A stretch of 64,000 nucleotides of DNA from Streptomyces sp. Sge12 (GTDB lineage Bacteria; Actinomycetota; Actinomycetes; Streptomycetales; Streptomycetaceae): contig NZ_CP020555.1 of the NCBI RefSeq assembly GCF_002080455.1, positions 6,810,501-6,874,500 of the forward strand, in the 5' to 3' direction. The notes under the pieces were generated by a model that was not told where the DNA came from, did not search any database, and was given only the letters and a program-made list of their open reading frames with translations. The position numbers and the translations under genes are program-made. Below are positions 1 through 8,904 of the stretch, piece by piece (position 1 is the first letter of the stretch; every line of letters starts with the position of its first letter).

Positions 1-1581
1 ACGGTGCTGGAGCGGCTGCTCGACGCCGTCGCCCGCTCTGCGCGGTTCGACCGGCTGCCCGCGCCCGCCGCCATCCTGGACACCCTCGGCGGCGACGGCG
101 GCGAACACGACATCCCCGCCCAGCGGCGGGCCGCACTGCACGCCCGGCTCAGCGACATCGCCACCCTCACCGGCCGCCCCGCGGAAGCCCTGTGGCACCT
201 CGACATCGCCCGCTCACTGCTCGGCGGCCACCCCGCCGACCAGTACGCCGCCCTCGTGGACCTCTGCGCCGTACAGGTGGAACTGAGCCGGCTCGCCCCC
301 GACCGGCTGCGCACCGCCACCCGCTACGCCCACCGGGCCCTGGAGGCCGCCCAGCGCGTCGACCTGCCGGACGTGGCCTGCCGCGCGCTGCTGCTGCTCG
401 GCCAACTGGCCCGGGAACAGGACGAGCCGACGGCCGCCGCCCACTTCCGAAGGGCCCGCGCCATCGCCCTCGCACGCCGGCTCCCCGTACCGCGGATGGC
501 CGCCGACGTGCACCTGGCCACCGTGGTCGCGAGCCACGACGGCCACCCCGCCCGGATCGAAGCGGCCCGGCAGGAGGCCCTGCGCATGGGCCTGCTGCCG
601 CTGGCCCACGAGACGGGCTTCGTCCTCGCCCTGGACCGCATCCAGCACGGCCGGTTCGACGAGGCCCGCGACCGGATACGCGAGGCCGCGGCCGACGCCT
701 CACGGCTCGGACTGGGCCGCCCCCTGGCCATGCTGCGGCTCGCCGACGCCGTACGGTACGCGCACCAGGGCCGCCGCGCCGAGATGCGCGGGGCGCTGGA
801 GCGACTGGCCCCGCTGCTGGACGCCGCGCCCGGCGTCCGCGCGATGTCGTACGGGCTGGCCCGGGCGTTCTGCTCGCTGCTGGAGGAGCGGCCCGAGGCG
901 GCCGGACAGGAGTTCGCCCAGGCACTCGCCTACGACGCGGAGAACCCCGCGCTGGGCGACTTCGGCAAGCACGGCATCGTCCTGCTGCTCGGCGTCCTCG
1001 ACGGCCGGATGGGGCGGCGCCACCACACCGAGGTCGCGCGGGCGAGCATCAGCGGGACCCGCTGGAACCACCAGTTCACCGGCCTCGCGGACGCCGTGCT
1101 GCTCGGCCGCGAGGGCCGCCCCGACGAGGCGACGGCCGCCGCGGGCAAGGCACTGGAGGCCGCCGCACTCTTCCCCGTCGCACGCCGGCTGTCCCTGCGC
1201 CTGGTCGCGCAGGCCGCGTACGAGGACGGCTGGGGCACGCCCGTCGCCTGGCTGCGCGAGGCGGAGGAGTACTTCCACGGCGCGGGCCTCCAGGCCGTCG
1301 CCGGCGCCAGCCGGGCCCTGCTGCGCGGCATGGGCGCATCGGTCCGGCAACGGCGCACGGGCACCGAACGGGTCCCGCCGGACCTGCGCCGGTGCGGGAT
1401 CACCGTCCGGGAGTTCGAGGTGGCCCGGCTGGTCGCCGAACGGATCAGCAACAAGGACATCGCCGGAAGGCTGCACATCTCGCTGCGCACCGTCGAGAAG
1501 CACGTGGCGAACCTCCTGCAGAAGACCGGCCACCCGAACCGGACGGCCTTCGCGAGCGCCGCCCGCGACCTGGTCGCCTGA
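1..1581 (+). CDS. LuxR/LAL-type transcriptional regulator, 5'-truncated by the window edge
   Basis: The frame is open from the first base, so the visible 526 codons are the C-terminal part of a larger protein. A GTG at position 4 gives an apparent start, but no ribosome site can be seen. Most of the visible part is Ala/Leu/Arg-rich helical repeats resembling the TPR-like regions of large MalT/LAL regulators. The last ~65 residues are a LuxR-type winged HTH: the segment ITVREFEVARLVAERISNKD is followed by IAGRLHISLRTVEKHVANLL. If it is a full LAL protein, the P-loop ATPase domain lies upstream of the window. It converges tail to tail with the lanthipeptide operon, with 27 bases between stops, so a role in that operon's control is possible but unproven. 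Confidence 0.85.
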   Translation, partial: TVLERLLDAVARSARFDRLPAPAAILDTLGGDGGEHDIPAQRRAALHARLSDIATLTGRPAEALWHLDIARSLLGGHPADQYAALVDLCAVQVELSRLAPDRLRTATRYAHRALEAAQRVDLPDVACRALLLLGQLAREQDEPTAAAHFRRARAIALARRLPVPRMAADVHLATVVASHDGHPARIEAARQEALRMGLLPLAHETGFVLALDRIQHGRFDEARDRIREAAADASRLGLGRPLAMLRLADAVRYAHQGRRAEMRGALERLAPLLDAAPGVRAMSYGLARAFCSLLEERPEAAGQEFAQALAYDAENPALGDFGKHGIVLLLGVLDGRMGRRHHTEVARASISGTRWNHQFTGLADAVLLGREGRPDEATAAAGKALEAAALFPVARRLSLRLVAQAAYEDGWGTPVAWLREAEEYFHGAGLQAVAGASRALLRGMGASVRQRRTGTERVPPDLRRCGITVREFEVARLVAERISNKDIAGRLHISLRTVEKHVANLLQKTGHPNRTAFASAARDLVA

Positions 1582-1608
1582 CGGGCCCGACCGGCAGCAC
1601 ACCACGGG

Positions 1609-3207
1609 CTACGAGAGCCGGGCCAGCGGGTGCCGGGCCGCCAGGGTCACCACCCGGTCGAAACGTCCGTCGAGGTCCTCGTCCCCGTGGTGCACCACCA
1701 GCAGGGCCCGCCCCGCGGTCCGCTCGCGCAGCAGCCCGAACACCAGCTCCCTGCCGCGGTCGTCGAGGTTCGCGAAGGGCTCGTCGGCGAGGTACGCGTC
1801 CGCGTCCTCGCACAGGAGCGCGGCCACCGCGACGCGCTGGCGCTGGCCGGAGGACAGCTCCGAGGGCAGCCGGCCGGCCTGCGCCCCGAGGTCCAGCGCC
1901 GCGCGTAGCCGCTCGTCGGGGACGAGGTCGCGCACCGGCAGCGGAGGCAGGTTCACCGGGGCGGTCAGGCTCGCCACCCGGGGCGGCAGGGTGACCGACC
2001 CGGCGTCGGGGGCGAGCGTTCCGGAGACGATGTGCAGCAGGGTGGTCTTCCCGCAGCCGTTCGGGCCGCGCAGCAGTACGTGCTCGCCGGCCCGCAGCTC
2101 GAACGCGTCGATCGACACCCCGGCCACCCCGCCGTTACCGCCGCCGCCGGCACCACCGGCCCCACCGGCCCCGGACCCGCCCTCGCCCCCGGCCGCCCCG
2201 CCGTACACGACGCGGGCCCCGTGGACCCGTACCAGGGCCCCTTCGTCGTGGTACGGCGTTGCCCGGGACTCCCGCAGGGACTCGATCCGCTCGAGGACGG
2301 CGGTGCTCCGGCGGGCCTGCGGAATCATGTTGATGAGGTCGAACATCCCGGTCACCGCCCGCCACAACGAGTTGACGAAGGCGAGGAAACTGCCGAAGGA
2401 CATCCGGCCGGAGAAGACGAAGAAGGCCCCCACGACCATCGAAGCGGTGTCCGACAGGTTCATCACCAGGTCGCTGAGGGTCCGCTGGCGCTGTGCCAGC
2501 CGGAAGTTGACGAACACGATGCCGAGGAACCCGCTCAGGGCGTCCCGGTTCGCGGCGCGCGTGCCCGGCAGCAGCGACGGCAGCCCGCGCAGGGCGGGGA
2601 ACGCCTCCAGCGTGCGGGTCAGCGTGTTGACGTACCGGGCCTCCGCCTCGCGTTCGGGGCCGGTGTTCGCCTCGATCCGCCTGCCGAGCCGGTTGCTGAC
2701 GAACACCAGCGGCGGCACGATCACCAGCAGGATCAGGCTCGCCTGCCAGGACAGGTACAGCAGCACCCCGAGGAAGACCGCCGAGGTGACCGCCTGCCGC
2801 GCGATCCGCAGCGCCACGTCGAGAGCCGGCAGGACCCCCTGCGCGACGTCGTTGTGGATGCGGCTGACGAACGAGGCGTTGCCCTCCCGCGACACCTTCC
2901 GGCCGTCCAGGCCGAGCGCGCGGCCCAGCAGCTCCGTCTCCAGCACCAGCGTGAACGCGTTCTCGAACCGCTTGCGGCGGCACGCGATCCAGTACCCCGT
3001 CGTATTGAGGGTCAGCCCGAGCACGAGGTAGGTGAGGCCGAGGAACAGGAAGCGCCGCAGGTCCGCGGTCAGGATCGCCTCGTCGAACAGGGCCTTCAGC
3101 AGCAGCGGGTGCAGCAGCGCCTCCAACCCGCTCGTGGTGGTCTCCGCGACGAGGATCACCACGAACGGGGCCCGGTGCCCCCGCAGCGTGCGCCAGAGCT
3201 GCCTCAC
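1609..3207 (-). CDS. ABC exporter (fused membrane and ATPase domains) of the lanthipeptide operon
   Basis: Predicted 532-aa half-transporter. Residues ~1-300 carry hydrophobic segments typical of type I ABC exporters. The rest is an ATPase domain with Walker A GPNGCGKT (~residue 379), signature LSSGQRQ (~448) and Walker B YLADEPFANLD (~473). A glycine-rich linker (GGEGGSGAGGAGGAGGGG) joins the two parts. The GTG start at 3207 overlaps the TGA stop of lanKC as GTGA, which indicates translational coupling. The open frame runs on upstream to 5889, but that part is Arg/Pro-rich shadow of lanKC. The protein probably exports the mature lanthipeptide as a homodimer. amf/ram-type loci usually encode two half-transporters, and only one is present here. 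Confidence 0.88.
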   Translation of the reverse strand: MRQLWRTLRGHRAPFVVILVAETTTSGLEALLHPLLLKALFDEAILTADLRRFLFLGLTYLVLGLTLNTTGYWIACRRKRFENAFTLVLETELLGRALGLDGRKVSREGNASFVSRIHNDVAQGVLPALDVALRIARQAVTSAVFLGVLLYLSWQASLILLVIVPPLVFVSNRLGRRIEANTGPEREAEARYVNTLTRTLEAFPALRGLPSLLPGTRAANRDALSGFLGIVFVNFRLAQRQRTLSDLVMNLSDTASMVVGAFFVFSGRMSFGSFLAFVNSLWRAVTGMFDLINMIPQARRSTAVLERIESLRESRATPYHDEGALVRVHGARVVYGGAAGGEGGSGAGGAGGAGGGGNGGVAGVSIDAFELRAGEHVLLRGPNGCGKTTLLHIVSGTLAPDAGSVTLPPRVASLTAPVNLPPLPVRDLVPDERLRAALDLGAQAGRLPSELSSGQRQRVAVAALLCEDADAYLADEPFANLDDRGRELVFGLLRERTAGRALLVVHHGDEDLDGRFDRVVTLAARHPLARLS

Positions 3208-5927
3208 CGCCCGACCTCGTCCAGCAGGAAGTCGGCCGGGCCGCCCCGGTTCACCCGGTTCAGCACCCGCAGCACGCCCGCCGAGCCGGTCAGGTAGTCG
3301 GTGGAGCAGCGCAGCAGTCCGTCGCCCGGGAGGGCCAGCAGGGGCGGCCGGCCTGCGGCGCGCGGCGGCCCGAAGCGTTCGGAGGGCTCGAAGAGGAAGA
3401 CCCTGCGGACGAAGTCGAGCTGGCGCAGCGCCGTATCGCGGTACGACCGGTCGCCGGTGAACTGCGCCGCGTCCAGCAGCGCGTCGGCGACCCCGGCCAT
3501 GCCGAAGGCGTACCCCGGCATCACCGAGTACCGGACGTCCAGCCCGCGCAGGACGGTGCGGGCCGCGTCCAGGTCCCCGTAGCGCAGCAGTACCTTCAGC
3601 ACGCCCGCGGAACCGACCTCGACGTACGGCTCCATCGTCCCCTCGTGCGCGAACATGACCGGGCCGCCCTCGTCGTCGATCGGCTCGGCGTGGGCCATCT
3701 CCCAGTCGAGCGCCTCCCGCCCGAGCCGCAGGTAGCGGGCCTCCCCGGTCACCTGGTGCATGCGCAGCAGGAACATGGCGACCCCGGCCTGCCCGAAGCC
3801 CAGCCCGGTCAGCGGCCCCTTCGCGGAGAACTCGTTCAGCCAGTGGGTACGTCCGCCGTCGCGCCGCGCCGTCTCGCACAGGGCCTGCGCGCACTCCTGC
3901 GCCGCGGCGAGGTCGCGGGGGTCGTGGCTGCGCAGGAAGAAGCGCAGGTTCGTCATGCCGACCCCGGAGAGGCCGTAGTAGAAGGTGTGGTCGCCTTTCT
4001 CCACCGCGCGCCGGTTGGCCTGTGCCAGCAGTTCGCGCGCCTGGATGCCGAGCCCGAGCGTGTCGGCCGCCCAGGCGATGCCGGACAGGCCGTTCATCAG
4101 GCCGTCCGGGTAGCGGGCCGGATCGATGCCCGCCAGTCTGCGGCTCAGCCAGGCGCGCCATTCGGGCCGGACCGGGATGCCGCTGGAGTGCAGCGCCCAC
4201 AGGACCCCGCCGGCTCCGAAGCCCAGGCTCAGCGGGTTGGTGACGTGGGCGAACGGGTCCACGGGGAACAGCGTGTCGCGGCCGGTGTCGGCGGTGGCCA
4301 GGACGAACGCGCCCACCGCGGCCTCCGCCTCCGCCAGGGCGAGCCGCTCCTCGACGACCGGGCGCCGGGGCGCGGTCTCGACCCGGTCGAGCAGGTCGCC
4401 CTCGTCCTCCAGGGCCTTCAGCACGCCGTCGAGGTCGATGCGGTCCCGGGCCAGGTCGGTGATCAGGTCGTGGACCCGCGCCGGCCAGCCCAGTCCCTCG
4501 GTGATGAAGATGCGGTACAGGTCGAGGACGTCCTCGCGCAGGTACGACATGGCGGCGATCGGGAAGACGAAGTACGCCATGGTGGAGGCGAGGGCGTACC
4601 GGTCGCCCTCCGGCCCGTACGCCTTGAAGCGGTTGCGGGAGAGGCTGAAGCCCGGGGTGTACAGCTCGACCGGCTGTTCCAGCGCCGCTTCGGCGCTCCC
4701 GGTGCTCCCGGCGCCCCCGTCGGGGGTCTCGGCCAGCCGGCAGGCCTCCAGGTCGACGATGGTCACCTCGTAGGTGTCCGGGTCGATCAGCAGGTTCGCG
4801 GCGGTGAAGTCCGCGAGGATCACGCCGCGGTCGTGTGCGGCCCGGATCGCGCGGGCCAGCCCGCGGAAGACCGCCAGGAAGATCCGCAGGTACTCCCGCG
4901 ACCGCTCGATGTCGAACCCCGGCCGCGCGAGCGGATTGCGTTCGAGGAGCACGGAGCGGATGTCGGAGCTGTCGACGAACTCCTCGGCGATGTAGTGGTG
5001 TTCCCAGTGCCGGAACCGCGCGATCGGCGCCGGGTACGCACCGACGTCGGCCAGCCGGTTCAGGAACATCCACTCGCGGCCCAGGATGTCCACGGCGTCG
5101 TGGTCCTGGCGGGGGTTGATGTTGGTGTGCGGGCGGGCTTCCTTCAGGAGCACCGGGCGGTCGTCGTCCTCGGTGTCCTCGGCGGTGTACACGCCGCCGC
5201 TGTTGGAGAACTGGATCGCGCCGGTCACCCGGAAGCGGCCCCCCAGCAGCTCGCCGTCCCCCTCGTCCCCCTCGTCCCCCTCGGGCTTCCAGTCGTCGAA
5301 CGGCCAGGGCACCCAGCCGGGCCGCGCGTGCCCCGGGCGCCGGTCGTCGGGGACGGGGCCGTCGGGTCCGAGGATCCGCGGCCGCCTGCGCCCGAGGACG
5401 TCGACGGTGTGCGTGTCGAGGAACTGGCCGTAGCGGAAGTAGAGCGCTTTGCTGTCCCGGTAGCGCAGGTCCGACAGGACGTAGGCCCCCTCGACGCCGT
5501 CCAGGAGGCGGGCCAGGTCGGCCAGGCAGCTGCGGAACTCGTCGTCGTCGCGGGGGTAGACGGTGACGAGCTTGCCGCCGCTGCCCCGGGAGATGGACTT
5601 GGAGTTGAGCATCTCGAAGATGTTGAGGTCGAGAGCGATCTTGAAATCGATCCCGCGCTCCGTCAGGTGCCCGATCACCGAGGTGGCGACCTCGCGCACG
5701 TGGCGGTGGCTCGACGACACGTGGATCTTCCAGCCCTGAGCGGGCAGGGCCGGGTTGTGCCGGTGGCTCCACCAGATGCCGCTGCGGACGAACCGGGCCC
5801 GCACCGTCTCGTCGAACGCGGCGAGGAAGTGGTCCGCGTTCGGCTCGTAGAAGACGTCGAGCGGGTCGAAGAACAGGGTGTCGTTCCACGCGAAGAGGAA
5901 GCGGTAGACCCAGCGTTCGTTGCGCAT
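3204..5927 (-). CDS. lanKC: Class III lanthipeptide synthetase (LanKC)
   Basis: A 907-aa protein with the three-part architecture of RamC/AmfT-type enzymes: an N-terminal lyase-like region (~1-215), a Ser/Thr kinase-like domain (~230-510) and a LanC-like cyclase (~540-907). Kinase features are a Lys in LLKEARPH (~261), the catalytic loop HDRGVILADFTAANLLID (~365) and the DFG-equivalent VDLEA. The cyclase shows LanC-type repeats (GLSGVGMTN, GFGQAGVAM, GSAGVLK) and RCSTDYLTGSAG near the C-terminus. It lacks the Cys-His-Gly zinc motif of class I, II and IV cyclases, which places it in class III. It would phosphorylate and eliminate Ser/Thr residues of the precursor and form labionin or lanthionine rings in the cytoplasm. 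The ATG start has an AGAGG upstream and follows lanA by 99 bases. Confidence 0.93.
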   Translation of the reverse strand: MRNERWVYRFLFAWNDTLFFDPLDVFYEPNADHFLAAFDETVRARFVRSGIWWSHRHNPALPAQGWKIHVSSSHRHVREVATSVIGHLTERGIDFKIALDLNIFEMLNSKSISRGSGGKLVTVYPRDDDEFRSCLADLARLLDGVEGAYVLSDLRYRDSKALYFRYGQFLDTHTVDVLGRRRPRILGPDGPVPDDRRPGHARPGWVPWPFDDWKPEGDEGDEGDGELLGGRFRVTGAIQFSNSGGVYTAEDTEDDDRPVLLKEARPHTNINPRQDHDAVDILGREWMFLNRLADVGAYPAPIARFRHWEHHYIAEEFVDSSDIRSVLLERNPLARPGFDIERSREYLRIFLAVFRGLARAIRAAHDRGVILADFTAANLLIDPDTYEVTIVDLEACRLAETPDGGAGSTGSAEAALEQPVELYTPGFSLSRNRFKAYGPEGDRYALASTMAYFVFPIAAMSYLREDVLDLYRIFITEGLGWPARVHDLITDLARDRIDLDGVLKALEDEGDLLDRVETAPRRPVVEERLALAEAEAAVGAFVLATADTGRDTLFPVDPFAHVTNPLSLGFGAGGVLWALHSSGIPVRPEWRAWLSRRLAGIDPARYPDGLMNGLSGIAWAADTLGLGIQARELLAQANRRAVEKGDHTFYYGLSGVGMTNLRFFLRSHDPRDLAAAQECAQALCETARRDGGRTHWLNEFSAKGPLTGLGFGQAGVAMFLLRMHQVTGEARYLRLGREALDWEMAHAEPIDDEGGPVMFAHEGTMEPYVEVGSAGVLKVLLRYGDLDAARTVLRGLDVRYSVMPGYAFGMAGVADALLDAAQFTGDRSYRDTALRQLDFVRRVFLFEPSERFGPPRAAGRPPLLALPGDGLLRCSTDYLTGSAGVLRVLNRVNRGGPADFLLDEVGR

Positions 5928-5983
5928 GTCAGCCTCTGTGATCGTCCGAGGACCGCCGACGGCAGCGGCCGTTGGGAACAGCG

Positions 5984-6020
5984 GGTCCGTGCGGGGGCGC
6001 GCCGAGCCCCCGCACGGACC
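5984..6020 (-). terminator. Hairpin between lanA and lanKC (attenuator-like)
   Basis: A perfect 15-bp stem (5984-5998 pairs with 6006-6020) with a 7-base loop lies 6 bases after the precursor stop and before lanKC. There is no T-tract. Such hairpins commonly let precursor transcripts outnumber synthetase transcripts. Confidence 0.65.
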
Positions 6021-6026
6021 GCCGGG

Positions 6027-6152
6027 TCAGTTCGGGTTCTCCGGCTCGTGCGGAGACTTGCAACAGTTGCTGTTGCTGCTCGTCAGGCTGACGGTGGCGG
6101 CAGCGCTCTGTGTGGTGCGGGCTTCCATGTTCTGAAGCTTGAGGACGCTCAT
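6027..6152 (-). CDS. lanA: Class III lanthipeptide precursor peptide
   Basis: A 41-aa peptide. The ATG at 6152 follows a strong Shine-Dalgarno (GAGGAGG, 8 bases away), so the longer 98-aa reading is rejected. The N-terminus MSVLKLQNME contains the (I/V/L)LxLQ leader motif that class III synthetases recognise. The C-terminal half holds Ser22, Thr24, Ser25, Ser26 and Ser28, then adjacent Cys30 and Cys31. Ser22-x2-Ser25-x4-Cys30 and Ser25-x2-Ser28-x2-Cys31 both fit the labionin pattern S-x2-S-x(2-5)-C. The tail (KSPHEPENPN) is hydrophilic and proline-rich, unlike the hydrophobic SapB/AmfS cores. It is the first gene of the operon with lanKC and the ABC transporter. Ring pattern and leader cleavage site cannot be read from sequence. 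Confidence 0.87.
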   Translation of the reverse strand: MSVLKLQNMEARTTQSAAATVSLTSSNSNCCKSPHEPENPN

Positions 6153-6409
6153 CCGGATCACCTCCTCGAAGGTCGAGTGCGCGGGTCGCGCGGCTGATGT
6201 CGATTCCTTGCCGGCCGATCGGCAGTTCCGACTCAACGCCATCCGCTCCACCCGCACATGGGCGGTGGCCCCGCATAATCTCCGCCCGCGCCCCCCACCG
6301 CAGTGCCGACCCGCAGCGCGCACAATGGTGGTGGTCCGTACGCTCCGGCCGGCGGCCCGCGGTGTGGTAGAGACGGGCCCTGTCAGACCCGGTGGCTAGC
6401 CTCGGCCGT
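6153..6409. promoter_or_regulatory. Divergent promoter region, lanthipeptide operon and WD40 gene
   Basis: This 257-base intergenic stretch separates two divergently transcribed units and must hold both promoters. Immediately upstream of the WD40 start there is TAGCCT about 13 bases before the ATG, which could be a -10 element of a nearly leaderless transcript. No convincing -35 or operator was identified. Confidence 0.4.
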
Positions 6410-8761
6410 ATGTCTGAGACCTCCGCGGGTGCGCCCGACGACGTGAATGCCCCGCTGCCCGATCAGCGGTGGACCGTGCAGTGGGCCGACGGACCCGTGC
6501 CCGACCACCGGCGGCTGCGCTCCCTCACCGGCCACAGCGCCCCGGTCCGGTCGGTGGCCACGGCGGTCGTCGACGGCAGGGCGATCGTGGTCTCGGGCAG
6601 CCGGGACACCACGGTGCGCTTCTGGGACCTGGCGACGGGCGAGCAGCTGCACGCTCCGGTGACCGGCCGCACCGACCCGGTGTCCTCGATGACGACAGGG
6701 GTCCTGTCCGTGGCCACGGCGGAGGCCGACGGGAGGCCGGTGGCCCTCACCCTGCACGAGGACGACTCGGTCCTCGCGTGGGACCTGGCCACGGGCCGCG
6801 CGGCGGGGGAGTTCGTCAGGCTGGTCGAGAGCACCGTCCTGGAGGGGCGCCGGGTGCTGCTCACCCTCGGGGCCGACGGGACCCTGGGCGCGTGGGACCT
6901 GCTCACGGGCAGCCGGGTCGGTGCCTTCCCGTCGGCGGCCGGCCTCGCGGTGCTGGAGGGCCGCCGTGTCGTCCTCACCGTCGACGACATCGCCGTGGAC
7001 CGGACGGTACGGGTGTGGGACCTGGGCACCGGCGAGCAGCTGGCCCGGTCGGTGGAGGTGGAGCGGACGCTCACCCTCGACGGGCGCGTCCTCGCCGTCA
7101 CCGCAGGGGAGGCAGGGACGGCGGCAGGTGCGGAGCCGCGGCTGTGGGACCTGGCCACGGGAGAGCCGGCCCCGGCCCCAGCGGCCGCCGCGGCCCTGTC
7201 CCAGGGCACGGAGGTGGGCGGGGTGTCCACCGCGACCGTGGTGCACGGACGCCTGGTGGCCGTCGGGCTCGACGGCGAGGAACCCCGCTTCATCGGCCCC
7301 CTGGCGCTCGCCCGCCAGAACGGCGCCCTGGCACGGCACCGGGCCCGCGAGACCGCGCTGCTCGACGGACGTACGGTCGCCCTCACGGCCGGAGCGGACG
7401 AGGACGGGACGCTGCGCATCTGGGACCTGGCGGACGACGGGCAGCAGCACGTGACCGGAATCCGGGTGATCCGGAGCGTCGGCGCCGGCGAGGCGGCCCC
7501 GGTCCTCCCGCACGAACCGGAGCGGGCCGGTGACCTCTGGCAACGCCTCTCCGGCCGCCCCACCGGGACCGGCAACGCTCCTGTGGCCGTCGTCGGCGGC
7601 AGCGGCGGCGATCGGATCGCCCTCACCGTGGAAGCGGACGGCACGGTGACCGTACGGGACCGCGCCACCGGCAGGCCCGTGGGACCGCCCCTGACCGGCC
7701 ACACCGGAAAGGTCCACGACGTGGCCACCACGGCCCTGGCCGGCCGTCCGGTGGCCGTCACCGCGGGCGCCGACCACACGATCCGGACCTGGGACCTCAC
7801 CCATGTCCAGGGCGACGGCCCGCCCCGCTCCGGGCACACCGGAACGGTGTGCGCCCTCACCACGGGCGTTCTCGACGGGACCCCGGTGGCCGTCACGGCG
7901 GGCGCCGACCACGCCGTGCGCGTCTGGGACCTGGCCGCAGGGCGGCCCGTCACGGCCCCCGTGACGGGCCTGGAGGGTGAGGTGACGGCCATGGTCACGG
8001 TGGTGGTCGACGGCCGGATGCTGGTCGTCACCGCCGGCTGCGGCGACGCGCTGGGCCTGCTGGACCCGGTCGGGGGACACCCCCACGAGAGCGTCACCAC
8101 CGGGCAGGGCCGGGTGCTGGCCCTGGCCACGGCGACCCTGACCGGCCGGCCGGTGCTCGTCACGGCCGGCGCCGACCGCACCGTGGCCGTCTGGGACCCC
8201 GCCACCCGCCGGCCGGTCGGCGAGCCGCTCACCGGCCACTCCAGCCGGGTGACCTCCGTCGCGACCGTGGAGCTGGCGGGGCGGCCCGTCGCGGTCACCG
8301 GCAGCTGGGACAAGACCGTACGGGTGTGGGACCTCGCCGACGGGCGGCAGATCGGCGAACCGCTGACCGGGCACACCGACTGGGTGACCTCGGTGGCCAC
8401 CGTGCTGGTCGACGGGAGGCCCGCCGCGGTCAGCCGGAGCCGGGACAAGACGGTGTGCCTGTGGGACCTGGCGGCCATGCGGCAGATCGGCGGGGCGCGG
8501 ACCGCTCACGCGGACCCGAACGGGCCGATGGCCGTCACGGGCACGGGCACGGGCACGGGCGCGGGCGCGGGCGCCGGGCTGCCGGTGGTGGCCGTGGGCC
8601 AGGGACAGACCGTGCGCTGCTGGGACCTGGTCACCGGGGACGAGGCCGGGAACGAATACGTGCTGCCGCTCGCGGTGGGCGCGCTGGGGGCCGCGCCGGG
8701 CGGCCGGCTCGTGGTCGGCTTCGGCCCGGAGGTCGCGCTGCTGCGCCCGGCAGCGGATTGA
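6410..8761 (+). CDS. WD40-repeat protein, about 14 repeats (two predicted beta-propellers)
   Basis: A 783-aa cytoplasmic protein with no signal peptide, membrane segment or kinase domain. About 14 copies of the WD40 strand-d signature (VRFWDLATG, VLAWDLATG, LGAWDLLTG, VRVWDLGTG, LRIWDLADD, VRVWDLADG, VCLWDLAAM, VRCWDLVTG and others) run the whole length. Three copies are degenerate (VTVRDRATG, LGLLDPVGG, VAVWDPATR). Fourteen repeats would form two seven-bladed propellers and act as a protein-interaction scaffold. A simple repeat (8537-8572) encodes a Thr-Gly/Ala-Gly run near residue 710. ATG 6410 is chosen over an in-frame GTG at 6392 because neither has a clear ribosome site and the ATG follows a plausible -10 for leaderless translation. 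Partners are unknown. Confidence 0.85.
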   Translation: MSETSAGAPDDVNAPLPDQRWTVQWADGPVPDHRRLRSLTGHSAPVRSVATAVVDGRAIVVSGSRDTTVRFWDLATGEQLHAPVTGRTDPVSSMTTGVLSVATAEADGRPVALTLHEDDSVLAWDLATGRAAGEFVRLVESTVLEGRRVLLTLGADGTLGAWDLLTGSRVGAFPSAAGLAVLEGRRVVLTVDDIAVDRTVRVWDLGTGEQLARSVEVERTLTLDGRVLAVTAGEAGTAAGAEPRLWDLATGEPAPAPAAAAALSQGTEVGGVSTATVVHGRLVAVGLDGEEPRFIGPLALARQNGALARHRARETALLDGRTVALTAGADEDGTLRIWDLADDGQQHVTGIRVIRSVGAGEAAPVLPHEPERAGDLWQRLSGRPTGTGNAPVAVVGGSGGDRIALTVEADGTVTVRDRATGRPVGPPLTGHTGKVHDVATTALAGRPVAVTAGADHTIRTWDLTHVQGDGPPRSGHTGTVCALTTGVLDGTPVAVTAGADHAVRVWDLAAGRPVTAPVTGLEGEVTAMVTVVVDGRMLVVTAGCGDALGLLDPVGGHPHESVTTGQGRVLALATATLTGRPVLVTAGADRTVAVWDPATRRPVGEPLTGHSSRVTSVATVELAGRPVAVTGSWDKTVRVWDLADGRQIGEPLTGHTDWVTSVATVLVDGRPAAVSRSRDKTVCLWDLAAMRQIGGARTAHADPNGPMAVTGTGTGTGAGAGAGLPVVAVGQGQTVRCWDLVTGDEAGNEYVLPLAVGALGAAPGGRLVVGFGPEVALLRPAAD
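8537..8572 (+). repeat. Hexanucleotide tandem repeat in the WD40 gene
   Basis: Four copies of ACGGGC followed by two of GCGGGC, in frame, encode alternating Thr-Gly and Ala-Gly between two WD40 repeats. Copy-number change would keep the reading frame. Confidence 0.8.
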
Positions 8762-8904
8762 CTCAATCGGACCGTACCCCTCCGGTCGGTCGGGAGAATC
8801 TCAGGAGCAACAGGCGGTGATCGAACGTGCGGCGGGCTGCGAGTGAATTCGCGCCCGCCGTAAGGCGGTTCACCGATCCCCCCAGCACCGTGAGAGGTTC
8901 CACG

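Noticed and set aside
1609..5889. One 1426-aa fusion of the ABC transporter with an upstream region
   Set aside because: The upstream half is Arg/Pro-rich antiframe of the real lanKC coding sequence. The transporter motif region starts at GTG 3207, overlapping the lanKC stop.
6027..6323. A 98-aa form of the lanthipeptide precursor
   Set aside because: The extra N-terminus is Arg/Gly-rich, and a strong GAGGAGG site directs the start to ATG 6152. The class III leader motif should be near the N-terminus.
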